NCBI GenBank assembly: GCA_018064505.1
Contig: JAGHVC010000110.1
Span: 1-45,494 of the forward strand
Direction: 5' to 3'
DNA length: 45,494 nt
From: Candidatus Minthosoma caballi
GTDB taxonomy: Bacteria; Bacteroidota; Bacteroidia; Bacteroidales; Bacteroidaceae
The notes below the pieces were generated by a model. The model had not been told where the DNA came from and did not search any database. It was given only the letters and a program-made list of their open reading frames with translations. How positions within the stretch are numbered: the first letter of the stretch is position 1; the number at the start of each line of letters is the position of its first letter. Positions 18,136 through 25,684 of the stretch are shown here, one piece after another. Made by a program: the position numbers and the translations under genes.

Positions 18136-18267
18136 CTCCTCACTCCTTTAGCGCGACGAAATCAACCTTTTAGCCCGACTAAAACAATATTATTGTATCA
18201 ATAAGTCAAAGAACGCTTGCTTTTGCAATTTTTCGCTGCAAAGGTAAGCATTCTTATTTTGTCAAAA

Positions 18268-18312
18268 TGCGATTCGGTGCGATTCGGTGCGTTTCGATGC
18301 GTTTCGATGCGA
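18268..18312. repeat. Tandem 10-nt repeat (GATTCGGTGC / GTTTCGATGC)
   Basis: Two copies of GATTCGGTGC are followed by two of GTTTCGATGC and a partial fifth unit. The units differ at three positions, so the array grew in two steps. The minus strand can be read through as a short frame with repeated Asn/Arg/Glu/His residues, but this is most likely not coding. Confidence 0.8.
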
Positions 18313-18423
18313 TAAAGTTCAACTTTTTCATTCTGCTGCGTCTTCAGCAACCACTTCCTGCTATCCAAAGACGAACAATCGTGCCGACAGATTAAAGCAA
18401 CGCCATTAAAAACGGCATTTTTT

Positions 18424-18475
18424 ATCCGTTTTGGATAATCCAATTTGGATAATTAAATAAAAACCATTACTTTCG
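18424..18475 (+). promoter_or_regulatory. Promoter with tandem ATCC-N5-GGAT operators
   Basis: ATCC-N5-GGAT occurs at 18424-18436 and again at 18438-18450, exactly 14 nt apart. The second copy covers TTTG (18444-18447), which is followed after 20 nt by TACTTTCG (18468-18475), one base off the -7 consensus TAnnTTTG. Paired palindromes on the -33 box are a usual layout for autoregulated XRE-type repressors. No intact gene follows on the plus strand. Confidence 0.45.
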
Positions 18476-18578
18476 CCCTGCAATTATAACATTTACGATC
18501 GCTTCGATACAAAGCAAATGGCAAAGCCGAGCGATCAGGCGAAATGGTAACTAGCTTAATCTAGCTGTCCATTAGGTT

Positions 18579-18854
18579 CTACCCAACGACAAGTGAAAAA
18601 TTCATGCCTAAAGCTCGTGATACCATAATAAAAGTGGAAAGCTGCACTTTATTCGTCAATAGAATGTTCTCTATGTTATTGATATGCAACTTGAGTTGTC
18701 AGTTCAACAATTCAATGAGGTCGAAATACATCAGTCGAGTGTTGAGTGGCCTATCAGGTTTCAAATCGCGAAACTCTCGTTCTTGTTCCTCAGAACTGAA
18801 TAGGAACTTAAAGCCATTGCACTTGCAAAGAAAAAACTTGCTTAGAGAACACAT
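18579..18854 (-). pseudogene. Degenerate short ORF, possible XRE-type regulator remnant
   Basis: On the minus strand an ATG at 18854 opens a frame (MCSLSKFFLCKCNGFKF, then SSEEQEREFRDLKPDRPLN) broken by a TGA at 18701-18699. The same frame continues (LKLHINNIENILL, then VQLSTFIMVSRALGMNFSLV) to a TAG at 18581-18579. The second part resembles the end of an XRE helix-turn-helix domain (pattern of E-x-G, LsTL-x-kia-x-ALG). It is short and the resemblance is by eye, so this could be chance. No frameshift is needed to join the parts, only the internal stop. Confidence 0.25.
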
Positions 18855-18919
18855 TTATTTATAATTCAATCACTTCTATCAGATATTATCACATCTTCTT
18901 TAGGGGCTGAAAAACTTGC

Positions 18920-18993
18920 GCCCGTCACGCTTCATCGCTTACGCCTTGTAAGCCATATCGCTTCTGCCCGATAAGCGATAGGGCGTGACGGGC
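18920..18993. repeat. 74-nt palindromic element with CCCGTCACGC arms
   Basis: GCCCGTCACGC (18920-18930) is the exact reverse complement of GCGTGACGGGC (18983-18993). Inside, ATCGCTTA (18934-18941) pairs with TAAGCGAT (18973-18980). The element could form a long hairpin. The same CCCGTCACGC word with similar flanks occurs after the ompA terminator at about 12947-12960. Confidence 0.75.
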
Positions 18994-19068
18994 AGAGACT
19001 TTTCACCTTATGTCTTATACCCCAAAAAGCTTTTAAATGGATGTCGGTGTTGCTTTGAGACAGACAAC

Positions 19069-19110
19069 AAAAAAAGAGGTCATGCCAAAATTAACTGACA
19101 TGACCTCTTT
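19069..19110 (-). terminator. Rho-independent terminator after sufS
   Basis: AAAGAGGTCATG (19073-19084) pairs perfectly over 12 nt with CATGACCTCTTT (19099-19110). Read on the minus strand the stem ends in a run of seven T. It closes the minus-strand operon about 50 nt after the sufS stop. Confidence 0.9.
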
Positions 19111-19161
19111 CTGTGTGGAGGAAAATTTATGTGATTATCACGCACGGCTCCGTGCGCATTC

Positions 19162-20373
19162 TTAGAACATCATAGCAACTCGCTTGATGCCTGCCACGAG
19201 GGCATCGACTTCCTCGGTTGTGTTGTAGAGGGCGAAGGAGGCACGGCATGTGCCTTCGATGCCAAGGCGACGCATGAGGGGCTCGGCGCAATGGTGGCCT
19301 GTGCGTACAGCAATGCCGAGGCGGTCGAGAAGGGTGCCCATGTCGAGGTGGTGGATGTCGCCCACCTGGAAGGAGATGACGGCATCGTCGCTTGGACCAA
19401 AGAACTTCATGCCTTCTATCTGCGACATCTGCTGGCGGGCGTAGCGAGTGAGCGACTGTTCGTGCTGAAAGATGTTGTCCATGCCAATGGCTGAGACATA
19501 GTCGAGGGCTCGTGCCAAGGCGTGTGTGGCAACATAGTCGGGAGTGCCTGCTTCAAACTTGTAGGGCAGTGCGTTGAAGGTGGTGCGCTCGAAGCTGACG
19601 GTCTTTATCATATCGCCTCCTCCTTGGTATGGAGGGAGCTTGTCAAGCCACTCTTCCTTGCCATAAAGCACGCCAACTCCTGTTGGAGCATATACTTTGT
19701 GACCAGAGAAAGCGAAGAAATCGCAGTCGAGAGCTTGCATATCGACTGAGAAATGGGGCGTGCTCTGCGCACCATCGATGAGCACTGGCACATCGTGGGC
19801 ATGAGCTATGCGGATGATGTCTTCAACGGGATTGACTGTGCCCATCACATTGCTTACATGTGCGCAGCAGACAATGCGAGTGCGAGGATTGAGAAGCTTC
19901 TCGTATTCGTCCATGCATAGACGACCTTCGTCGGTCATGGGAATGACGCGCAGCTTTGCTCCTTTGCGCTGGCAAAGCAACTGCCATGGCACGATGTTGG
20001 AGTGGTGCTCCATGGTGCTGACCACAATCTCGTCGCCTTCGCCTACGAATGCTTCTCCGAAACTGAAGGCTAGCAGATTGATGCTCTCGGTAGTGCCACG
20101 AGTGAAAACTACTTCGCTGATGCTGCGTGCATTGATGAATCGGCGCACGGTCTCTCGGCTTGCTTCATGAAGGTCGGTGGCTTGCTGAGAAAGGAAATGC
20201 ACGCCGCGATGCACATTGGCATTGACATTGTAGTATTCATCGACCATGGCTTCTACCACACAGCGTGGCTTCTGGGTCGTGGCTCCATTGTCGAGATACA
20301 CTAAGGGCTTGCCGTAAACAGAGCGGCTAAGTATTGGAAAATCTTCTCGTATTTTATTTATGTCGTAAGTCAT
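19162..20373 (-). CDS. sufS: Cysteine desulfurase SufS
   Basis: PLP-dependent group II cysteine desulfurase that takes sulfur from cysteine as a persulfide and passes it on for Fe-S cluster assembly. YLDNGATTQKP begins the fold. MEHHSNIVPW, DGAQSTPHF and FSGHKVYAPTG hold the cofactor, with Schiff-base lysine K226. The catalytic cysteine is C362 in TGHHCAEP, with the short loop typical of SufS. The 403 aa are full length. It is the second gene of a two-gene operon, only 16 nt behind the amidotransferase/dipeptidase fusion gene, and is closed by a strong terminator. sufB, sufC and sufD are not in the window, so this copy stands apart from the usual cluster or is the only copy at a distance. Confidence 0.95.
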   Translation of the reverse strand: MTYDINKIREDFPILSRSVYGKPLVYLDNGATTQKPRCVVEAMVDEYYNVNANVHRGVHFLSQQATDLHEASRETVRRFINARSISEVVFTRGTTESINLLAFSFGEAFVGEGDEIVVSTMEHHSNIVPWQLLCQRKGAKLRVIPMTDEGRLCMDEYEKLLNPRTRIVCCAHVSNVMGTVNPVEDIIRIAHAHDVPVLIDGAQSTPHFSVDMQALDCDFFAFSGHKVYAPTGVGVLYGKEEWLDKLPPYQGGGDMIKTVSFERTTFNALPYKFEAGTPDYVATHALARALDYVSAIGMDNIFQHEQSLTRYARQQMSQIEGMKFFGPSDDAVISFQVGDIHHLDMGTLLDRLGIAVRTGHHCAEPLMRRLGIEGTCRASFALYNTTEEVDALVAGIKRVAMMF

Positions 20374-20389
20374 TTGTCATCGTTATTTG

Positions 20390-22141
20390 TCATCGTTTCA
20401 TTTGAATTTCTTCCATCACTCTCAGGAAGTTACCTCCCCATATCATCTGAATCTGCTCGTCAGTGTAGCGCTCTTTCATCAAGCGTCGAGTGAAATTGAT
20501 TAGCTCGCTTGCCGATGCGCATCCACAGATGCCTCCATCGCCATCGAAGTCGGTGCCAATGCCCACATGCTCTATGCCCATGACGCTGACCATGTGGTTG
20601 AGGTGCTCTATGGCATCTAGGATGGTGGCTTCACCTTCGGAACGCAAGAATCCATGATAGAGCGTGACTTGCGCCACTCCGCCAGAACGGGCAAGGGCAC
20701 GCATCTGCTCATCTGTGAGGTTGCGAGTGTGATTGCACAAAGCGCGCGCTGAAGAATGGCTGCATACGATTGGAGCTGATGAGATTTCGATAGCATCGTA
20801 GAAACTGCTTTCGGCCGCATGGCTAAGGTCAACCATCATGCCCACGCGATTCATCTCTTTGATTACTTCCGCTCCGAATGCCGACACTCCTCCATGCTCT
20901 GCATTGCCACGATGAGAGTCACAGATGTCGTTGTCGCCATTGTGGCAGAGTGTCATATACACCACGCCGCGCTTGCGGAAAGCCTCAACATTGCTGATAT
21001 CCTTACCAATGGCGTATCCATTTTCAATGCCAAGCATTATGGCTTTTTTGCCTTGGGCTTTGAGTCGCCAAAGATCGGATGGGGTGTAAGCTATGTCAAC
21101 TGCGGTGCAATTGGATGCCACCAATTCTTCTATCTGGGTGAGAGTCTGATTTGCTTTAGCTGTGGCATTCTCGAGAGATGCCTCGTCTCGCTCCTGCTGC
21201 GGAAGATACGCCACCATGATGGTAGAATCGAGATGCCCTTCGGTCATCTTGTGAAGATCTACAAGTATCTTAGGGTCGCGAGAGGCAAAGTTGATGTTCT
21301 GACTGAAGAACATCGGCGTGTCGCAATGAGAATCGAGAGTGAGAATCTTGCTATGCAGCGCCTTTGCCTGCTTGAAGTCTGCTGCCTCGCTGATAAGCCA
21401 TTGGAATATTGGCATCATCTCATTGCTGTTGCGCAATATATATGGCTCTGGATGCCACTGCACTCCGAGTATGCTTTTGTGCTCGCAACTTTCCACTGCC
21501 TCTATCACACCATCGGGTGCTATGGCTGTGACCTTGAGACAAGGAGCTGGTTCTTTACATGCCTGATGATGGAAAGAGTTGACAGGAAGCGTGTTGCCAA
21601 AAAGCTTGTTAAGAATACTGCCTTCTTCTATCTGCACGGTGTGGGATGGATAACGGCGATCTTGGTCTTGGCTATGCTTAATGCGCGTGCCTTCCATCTG
21701 AGAATGAATATCTTGATAGAGCGTGCCTCCTAGTGCTGCATTTATCATCTGAATGCCTTTGCAAATTCCAAGCATTGGCAGTTGGCGATCGTAGGCAAGG
21801 CGCACAAGCAGCAATTCCTGCATGTCACGCTCGGGAGTGATGCCATGAAGCTCTTTGATTGGTTCCTCGCCGAAAAGCAACGGATTTGGGTCTCCACCAC
21901 CTGAAAAGATGATGCCATCAAGACTATCAAGCAACTCTCCAAGCCTATCCGTCTCGTAGAATGGAGGAATGATGAATGGGATGCCTCCAGCTTTCAGCAC
22001 CGACTGGTAGTAGCCTTCTGCAAGGGTGCAGGTTTCATTGGCGTAATTGCCTGTGATTCCCACCAAAGGCTTCTTAGCTCTGGTGGAGAAATCTGCATTT
22101 ATGCTGTCATAAGTACCTTTCCAATCAAACAAGTTACTCAT
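20390..22141 (-). CDS. Fusion: C26-type gamma-glutamyl hydrolase (class I GATase) + M19 dipeptidase
   Basis: A 583-aa two-domain enzyme. Residues about 22-255 are a class I glutamine-amidotransferase fold of the PuuD / peptidase C26 kind (gamma-glutamyl-gamma-aminobutyrate hydrolase): nucleophile C127 in GICKGIQ and H230/E232 in GVQWHPE. Residues about 265-580 are a renal-dipeptidase (M19) domain with all metal ligands: H272 and D274 (DSHCDTP), E373 (GIENGY), H441 (DLSHAAE), H462 (CSHSSAR, with R466) and D531 (GTDFDG). No signal peptide or lipobox, so cytoplasmic. The first domain would split a gamma-glutamyl bond and the second a dipeptide, which suits stepwise breakdown of a gamma-glutamyl tripeptide. 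sufS follows 16 nt downstream. Substrate is inferred, not shown. Confidence 0.9.
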   Translation of the reverse strand: MSNLFDWKGTYDSINADFSTRAKKPLVGITGNYANETCTLAEGYYQSVLKAGGIPFIIPPFYETDRLGELLDSLDGIIFSGGGDPNPLLFGEEPIKELHGITPERDMQELLLVRLAYDRQLPMLGICKGIQMINAALGGTLYQDIHSQMEGTRIKHSQDQDRRYPSHTVQIEEGSILNKLFGNTLPVNSFHHQACKEPAPCLKVTAIAPDGVIEAVESCEHKSILGVQWHPEPYILRNSNEMMPIFQWLISEAADFKQAKALHSKILTLDSHCDTPMFFSQNINFASRDPKILVDLHKMTEGHLDSTIMVAYLPQQERDEASLENATAKANQTLTQIEELVASNCTAVDIAYTPSDLWRLKAQGKKAIMLGIENGYAIGKDISNVEAFRKRGVVYMTLCHNGDNDICDSHRGNAEHGGVSAFGAEVIKEMNRVGMMVDLSHAAESSFYDAIEISSAPIVCSHSSARALCNHTRNLTDEQMRALARSGGVAQVTLYHGFLRSEGEATILDAIEHLNHMVSVMGIEHVGIGTDFDGDGGICGCASASELINFTRRLMKERYTDEQIQMIWGGNFLRVMEEIQMKR

Positions 22142-22384
22142 TGTGTTTATTTTATGATAAGTAGGTATTCAAAATTATTTATATAATGCTTTCGTAGGTG
22201 ATTTCACTTTCACACTACAAATTACGCACTATTTTTCCAAACAGCCAAACAAAAGTTAATGAAAATGAGGGATATTGTCATAGAAAAGTGCTAACTTTGC
22301 AGCAAATTACATTTAATTGCCTCCGATTGCTTTGCATTGTGAGGCACATTTATTATTTTAAATTAGCTAAAGAAAGAATCATAT
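22142..22384. promoter_or_regulatory. Divergent promoters for the fusion/sufS operon and ychF
   Basis: On the minus strand TAATTTTG (22177 to 22170) is a -7 box 28 nt before the fusion gene start. On the plus strand TAACTTTG (22292-22299) is a consensus -7 box about 85 nt before ychF. Neither has a clear TTTG at -33. No other structure was recognised. Confidence 0.55.
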
Positions 22385-23488
22385 ATGGCATTGAAAGCTG
22401 GTATCGTAGGCCTTCCTAATGTAGGAAAATCTACTCTTTTCAACTGTCTGTCGAGCGCAAAAGCTCAGGCAGCAAATTTCCCTTTCTGTACAATTGATGC
22501 TCAGCTCGGACAGGTGAGCGTGCCTGACGAACGACTCACTAAGCTTGCAGAGCTTGTGCATCCAGGACGCATCGTGCCTGCTGTGTGCGACATCGTGGAT
22601 ATTGCTGGTCTCGTGAAGGGAGCAAGCAAGGGCGAGGGTCTTGGCAATCAGTTCCTCGGCAACATTCGCGAATGTGACGCAATCATACATGTGCTCCGTT
22701 GTTTCGACAATGGAAACATCGTTCATGTTGACGGCTCTGTTGACCCTGTTCGCGACAAAGAAATCATCGACACAGAGTTGCAGCTGAAGGACCTTGAAAC
22801 TGTTGAGGCTCGCATAAAGAAAGTGGAAAAGCTTGCAAATGTAGGCCATGACAAGGATGCCAAGGTGGAATACGGATTGCTCATCCGCTACAAGGAAGCG
22901 CTGGAGAAAGGACTTAGCGCTCGCGTGGTTGAGCCAGAGAATGATGAAGAAGCTAATGCTGCAAAGAATATGTTCCTTCTTACTACAAAGCCTGTGCTGT
23001 ATGTGTGCAATGTGGACGACAAGAGTGCAGCCGATGGCAACGAATACACAAAAGCTGTGGCAGAGGCTATCAAGGATGAGAATGCACAAATGATGATTAT
23101 CTCTGCTCAGACAGAAGCAGATATTGCAGAGCTGGAGAGCTATGAGGAGAAGCAGATGTTCCTTGAGGATATGGGACTGGAGGAGAGCGGATGTAACCGC
23201 CTTATCAAAGCTATCTATGCTTTGCTCAACTTGCAGACATTCATCACTGCTGGTGAAATGGAAGTTAAGGCTTGGACTTATCGCAAGGGCTGGAAGGCTC
23301 CTCAGTGTGCCGGAGTTATCCACACCGACTTTGAAAAGGGCTTTATCCGTGCTCAGGTTATTAAGTACGAGGACTACATCAAGTATGGCTCAGAAGCAGC
23401 AGTGCGCGAAGCTGGAAAGCTGGGCGTGGAAGGCAAGGAATATTTGGTGCAAGACGGCGACATCATGCACTTCTTGTTTAATGTGTAA
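22385..23488 (+). CDS. ychF: Ribosome-binding ATPase YchF (OLA1 family)
   Basis: Obg-related P-loop NTPase that prefers ATP and binds ribosomes. Motifs: GLPNVGKSTLFN (G1), the D-x-x-G region in VDIAGLVKGASKGEGLGNQFL, and a coiled-coil insert at about 130-200 (ETVEARIKKVEKL). A TGS domain closes the protein, ending in VQDGDIMHFLFNV. The 367 aa are full length. lgt follows after 6 nt, so these are likely to be co-transcribed. The long open frame on the opposite strand is a codon-usage shadow. Confidence 0.97.
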   Translation: MALKAGIVGLPNVGKSTLFNCLSSAKAQAANFPFCTIDAQLGQVSVPDERLTKLAELVHPGRIVPAVCDIVDIAGLVKGASKGEGLGNQFLGNIRECDAIIHVLRCFDNGNIVHVDGSVDPVRDKEIIDTELQLKDLETVEARIKKVEKLANVGHDKDAKVEYGLLIRYKEALEKGLSARVVEPENDEEANAAKNMFLLTTKPVLYVCNVDDKSAADGNEYTKAVAEAIKDENAQMMIISAQTEADIAELESYEEKQMFLEDMGLEESGCNRLIKAIYALLNLQTFITAGEMEVKAWTYRKGWKAPQCAGVIHTDFEKGFIRAQVIKYEDYIKYGSEAAVREAGKLGVEGKEYLVQDGDIMHFLFNV

Positions 23489-23494
23489 CTATTC

Positions 23495-24379
23495 ATGAAT
23501 ACTTTATTTATAGATTGGCAGCCAAATGTAGATGCATTTGCCCTTGGCAGCGTGCATGTGAGGTGGTATTCCCTGCTTTGGTGCGTGGGATTGCTTCTCG
23601 CCTATACCATTGTGCAGCGCTTATATAAGCAGCAGAAGATTGAGGAGAAGAAGTTCGACCCTCTATTTTTCTATTGCTTCATTGGAGTGTTGATTGGTGC
23701 TCGTCTCGGACATTGCATCTTTTATGAGCCTCAGTACTACCTGACAAGCGGCAAGGGATTCATAGAGATGCTGCTGCCTATACACATTGCTCAAAACGGC
23801 AGATGGATGTTCACTGGCTATGAAGGACTTGCAAGCCATGGAGGCACTATAGGCTTGTTTATCGCCTTGATGCTGTATTGGAAACGAATGAAACTGAAGG
23901 CTTGGGTGGTGCTCGACAACATTGCTATTGCCACTCCGTTTACAGCATGCTGCATCAGATTGGGAAACTTGATGAATTCAGAGATTATTGGCAATCCAAC
24001 TGATGTGGCTTGGGCATTCATTTTCCACACTAAGGAATCGCTTGTGGATGGAATCTCTGTGCCTCGCCACCCTGCTCAGCTGTATGAAGCTATTGCTTAC
24101 CTTGCAATAGGAATAGCTGGCTTTGCTTTGTATTGGCGATGGCGTAGCCAGCAGAATTCAAGCCAAACCTCTGCAATCCGTGTCGGCTCTGGTTTCTACT
24201 TCGGCTTGTGCCTTGCTGCAATCTTTACATTCCGATTCTTCGTGGAATTCGTGAAGAAGGAGCAAGTTAGCTTTGAGCAAGGCATGGCTCTCGACATGGG
24301 ACAATTGCTCAGCATTCCAATGATAATAGTTGGAGTGTGGTGTATTATCAAAGCAAGAAAAAAAATAAACAAAACATAA
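23495..24379 (+). CDS. lgt: Prolipoprotein diacylglyceryl transferase
   Basis: Inner-membrane enzyme that attaches diacylglycerol from phosphatidylglycerol to the lipobox cysteine of prolipoproteins. The Lgt signature appears as [13 protein letters not shown], corresponding to GRxGNxxNxE. [11 protein letters not shown] carries the conserved His, and [12 protein letters not shown] lies near the N-terminus. Seven hydrophobic segments are spread over 294 aa, and the C-terminus is very basic (KARKKINKT). It begins 6 nt after ychF, and trpS begins 2 nt after its stop. The window's Cys-lipobox protein (32857-33399) would be a client. Confidence 0.95.
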   Translation: MNTLFIDWQPNVDAFALGSVHVRWYSLLWCVGLLLAYTIVQRLYKQQKIEEKKFDPLFFYCFIGVLIGARLGHCIFYEPQYYLTSGKGFIEMLLPIHIAQNGRWMFTGYEGLASHGGTIGLFIALMLYWKRMKLKAWVVLDNIAIATPFTACCIRLGNLMNSEIIGNPTDVAWAFIFHTKESLVDGISVPRHPAQLYEAIAYLAIGIAGFALYWRWRSQQNSSQTSAIRVGSGFYFGLCLAAIFTFRFFVEFVKKEQVSFEQGMALDMGQLLSIPMIIVGVWCIIKARKKINKT

Positions 24380-24381
24380 AA

Positions 24382-25521
24382 ATGGCAAAAGAAAAAATCA
24401 TTCTCACTGGCGACCGCCCAACAGGCAAACTTCACATTGGCCACTATGTCGGCTCTCTTCGTCGCCGTGTTGAACTTCAGAACTCAGGCGAATACGATAA
24501 GATATTCATCATGATAGCCGATGCACAGGCACTCACAGACAATGCTGACAATCCAGAAAAAATCCGTCAGAATGTGATTGAGGTGGCTCTCGACTACCTC
24601 TCTGCTGGACTTGATCCTGAAAAGTGCAATCTCTTCATCCAGAGTGCAGTGCCTGAACTCACAGAGCTTACATTCTATTATATGAACCTCGTGAGCGTGC
24701 AGCGCCTTCAGCGTAACCCAACCGTGAAGACTGAGCTTGAGATGCGTAAGTTTGAGGGGGGCACTCCAACAGGATTCTTCTGCTACCCTATCTCACAGGC
24801 AGCAGACATCACTCTCTTTAAAGCAACGACTGTGCCTGTAGGCGAGGATCAGAAGCCTATGCTGGAACAGACAAACGAGATTGTGCGCCGCTTCAACCAC
24901 ATCTATGGAGAAACGCTTGTTGAGCCAAGCATCCTCCTTCCTGATAATGCTGCTTGTCTTCGTCTGCCAGGCACTGACGGCAAAGCTAAGATGAGCAAAT
25001 CGCTCGGCAACTGCATTTACCTCTCCGATACTGCAAAAGAACTGAAGAAGAAGGTAAATTCTATGTTCACAGATCCTCTTCATCTAAACATTGAAGACCC
25101 AGGACATCTGCAGGGCACATATACTGACACAGAGGGTGTTGAGCATAGCTACCAGAACACCGTCTTCGTATATCTTGATGCTTTCTGTCAGGACAGCGAC
25201 TTCGAGAAGTTCCTTCCAGAATACAAGAATCTTGACGAGATGAAAGAGCACTACATCAAGGGTGGTCTTGGCGATGGCACATGCAAGAAATTCCTCTACA
25301 ATGTGCTCAATGATCGCTTGGAGCCAATTCGTCAGCGCCGCAAGGAGTACGAAAAGGATATTCCTGCTGTTTATGAGATTCTGAAAAAGGGAACAGAAGA
25401 AGCTCGTAAGGTGGGTGCGCAAACTCTTGCTGAGGTGCGCCATGCTATGCGTATAGACTACTTCGACGACAAGGAACTTATTGCTGAGCAAGCTAAACGC
25501 TTTGCAGAAGCAAACAAATAA
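24382..25521 (+). CDS. trpS: Tryptophanyl-tRNA synthetase
   Basis: Class Ic aminoacyl-tRNA synthetase charging tRNA-Trp. HIGH motif: [15 protein letters not shown] motif: [29 protein letters not shown] belongs to the Rossmann core. The start at 24382 (MAKEKIIL) is preferred because an upstream in-frame ATG at 24337 would overlap the lgt coding region by 43 nt and add a Lys-rich tail with no family counterpart. With this start the enzyme has 379 aa, slightly longer than the common 330-340 aa type. It is the last gene of the ychF-lgt-trpS run. Confidence 0.96.
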   Translation: MAKEKIILTGDRPTGKLHIGHYVGSLRRRVELQNSGEYDKIFIMIADAQALTDNADNPEKIRQNVIEVALDYLSAGLDPEKCNLFIQSAVPELTELTFYYMNLVSVQRLQRNPTVKTELEMRKFEGGTPTGFFCYPISQAADITLFKATTVPVGEDQKPMLEQTNEIVRRFNHIYGETLVEPSILLPDNAACLRLPGTDGKAKMSKSLGNCIYLSDTAKELKKKVNSMFTDPLHLNIEDPGHLQGTYTDTEGVEHSYQNTVFVYLDAFCQDSDFEKFLPEYKNLDEMKEHYIKGGLGDGTCKKFLYNVLNDRLEPIRQRRKEYEKDIPAVYEILKKGTEEARKVGAQTLAEVRHAMRIDYFDDKELIAEQAKRFAEANK

Positions 25522-25684
25522 AAAAGAAGAAAAACAACCAACTTAATATACAAAATGCTGCGATTTCCTTGTTTTTTTGAGAAAAATGACAAATAATCGA
25601 CTCAAAATTTGTCTATTTGTAAGGTTTTTCGGAACTTTGCACTATCAAAAGGTAAAGAGAATCCAACATTAACGAATAAATATT
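25522..25684 (+). promoter_or_regulatory. Promoter of korAB
   Basis: TTTG (25608-25611) is followed after 20 nt by GAACTTTG (25632-25639), one base off the TAnnTTTG consensus. The expected leader is about 40 nt. No terminator for trpS was recognised in this gap. Confidence 0.55.

Larger units (their letters stand above)
18136..19068. other. Stretch of about 0.9 kb without an intact gene
   Basis: Between the convergent chrA and sufS units no intact coding sequence is convincing. It holds, in order: two related words CTTTAGCGCGACGAAATCAA and TTTTAGCCCGACTAAAACAA (about 18146-18186); a minus-strand TACCTTTG box (18246 to 18239); a 10-nt tandem repeat; two ATCC-N5-GGAT palindromes overlapping a plus-strand promoter; a GATCGCT/AGCGATC inverted repeat (18497-18536); a degenerate minus-strand frame (18579-18854); and a 74-nt palindromic element. 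It reads like a landing zone for decayed accessory DNA. Confidence 0.6.

Noticed and set aside
18198-18443. 81-codon minus-strand frame across the 10-nt repeat
   Set aside because: Its Arg/Asn/Glu/His repeats come directly from the tandem DNA repeat; frames of this kind are usually spurious.
18424-18450. Match to the E. coli HipB operator (TATCC-N8-GGATA)
   Set aside because: The spacing here is N5, not N8, and no hipA or hipB gene is nearby. The half-sites are similar but the link was not kept as an identification.
18604-18864. 86-codon plus-strand frame in the gene-poor stretch
   Set aside because: Ser/Asn/Arg-rich with no family-like pattern. The overlapping minus-strand frame looks more protein-like, and even that is broken.
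18901-19020. Possible tmRNA or other stable RNA beginning GGGGCTGAAAA
   Set aside because: It lacks the tmRNA end sequences and tag reading frame. The structure is explained by the palindromic element at 18920-18993.
20819-21733. Open frame of 304 codons opposite the GATase/dipeptidase fusion
   Set aside because: The fusion protein has all catalytic residues of two families; the opposite frame has none and starts inside a conserved region.
22379-23323. Open frame of 314 codons on the strand opposite ychF
   Set aside because: It lies entirely over a clearly real gene, has a Cys/His/Leu-rich composition typical of antisense shadows, and shows no family motif.
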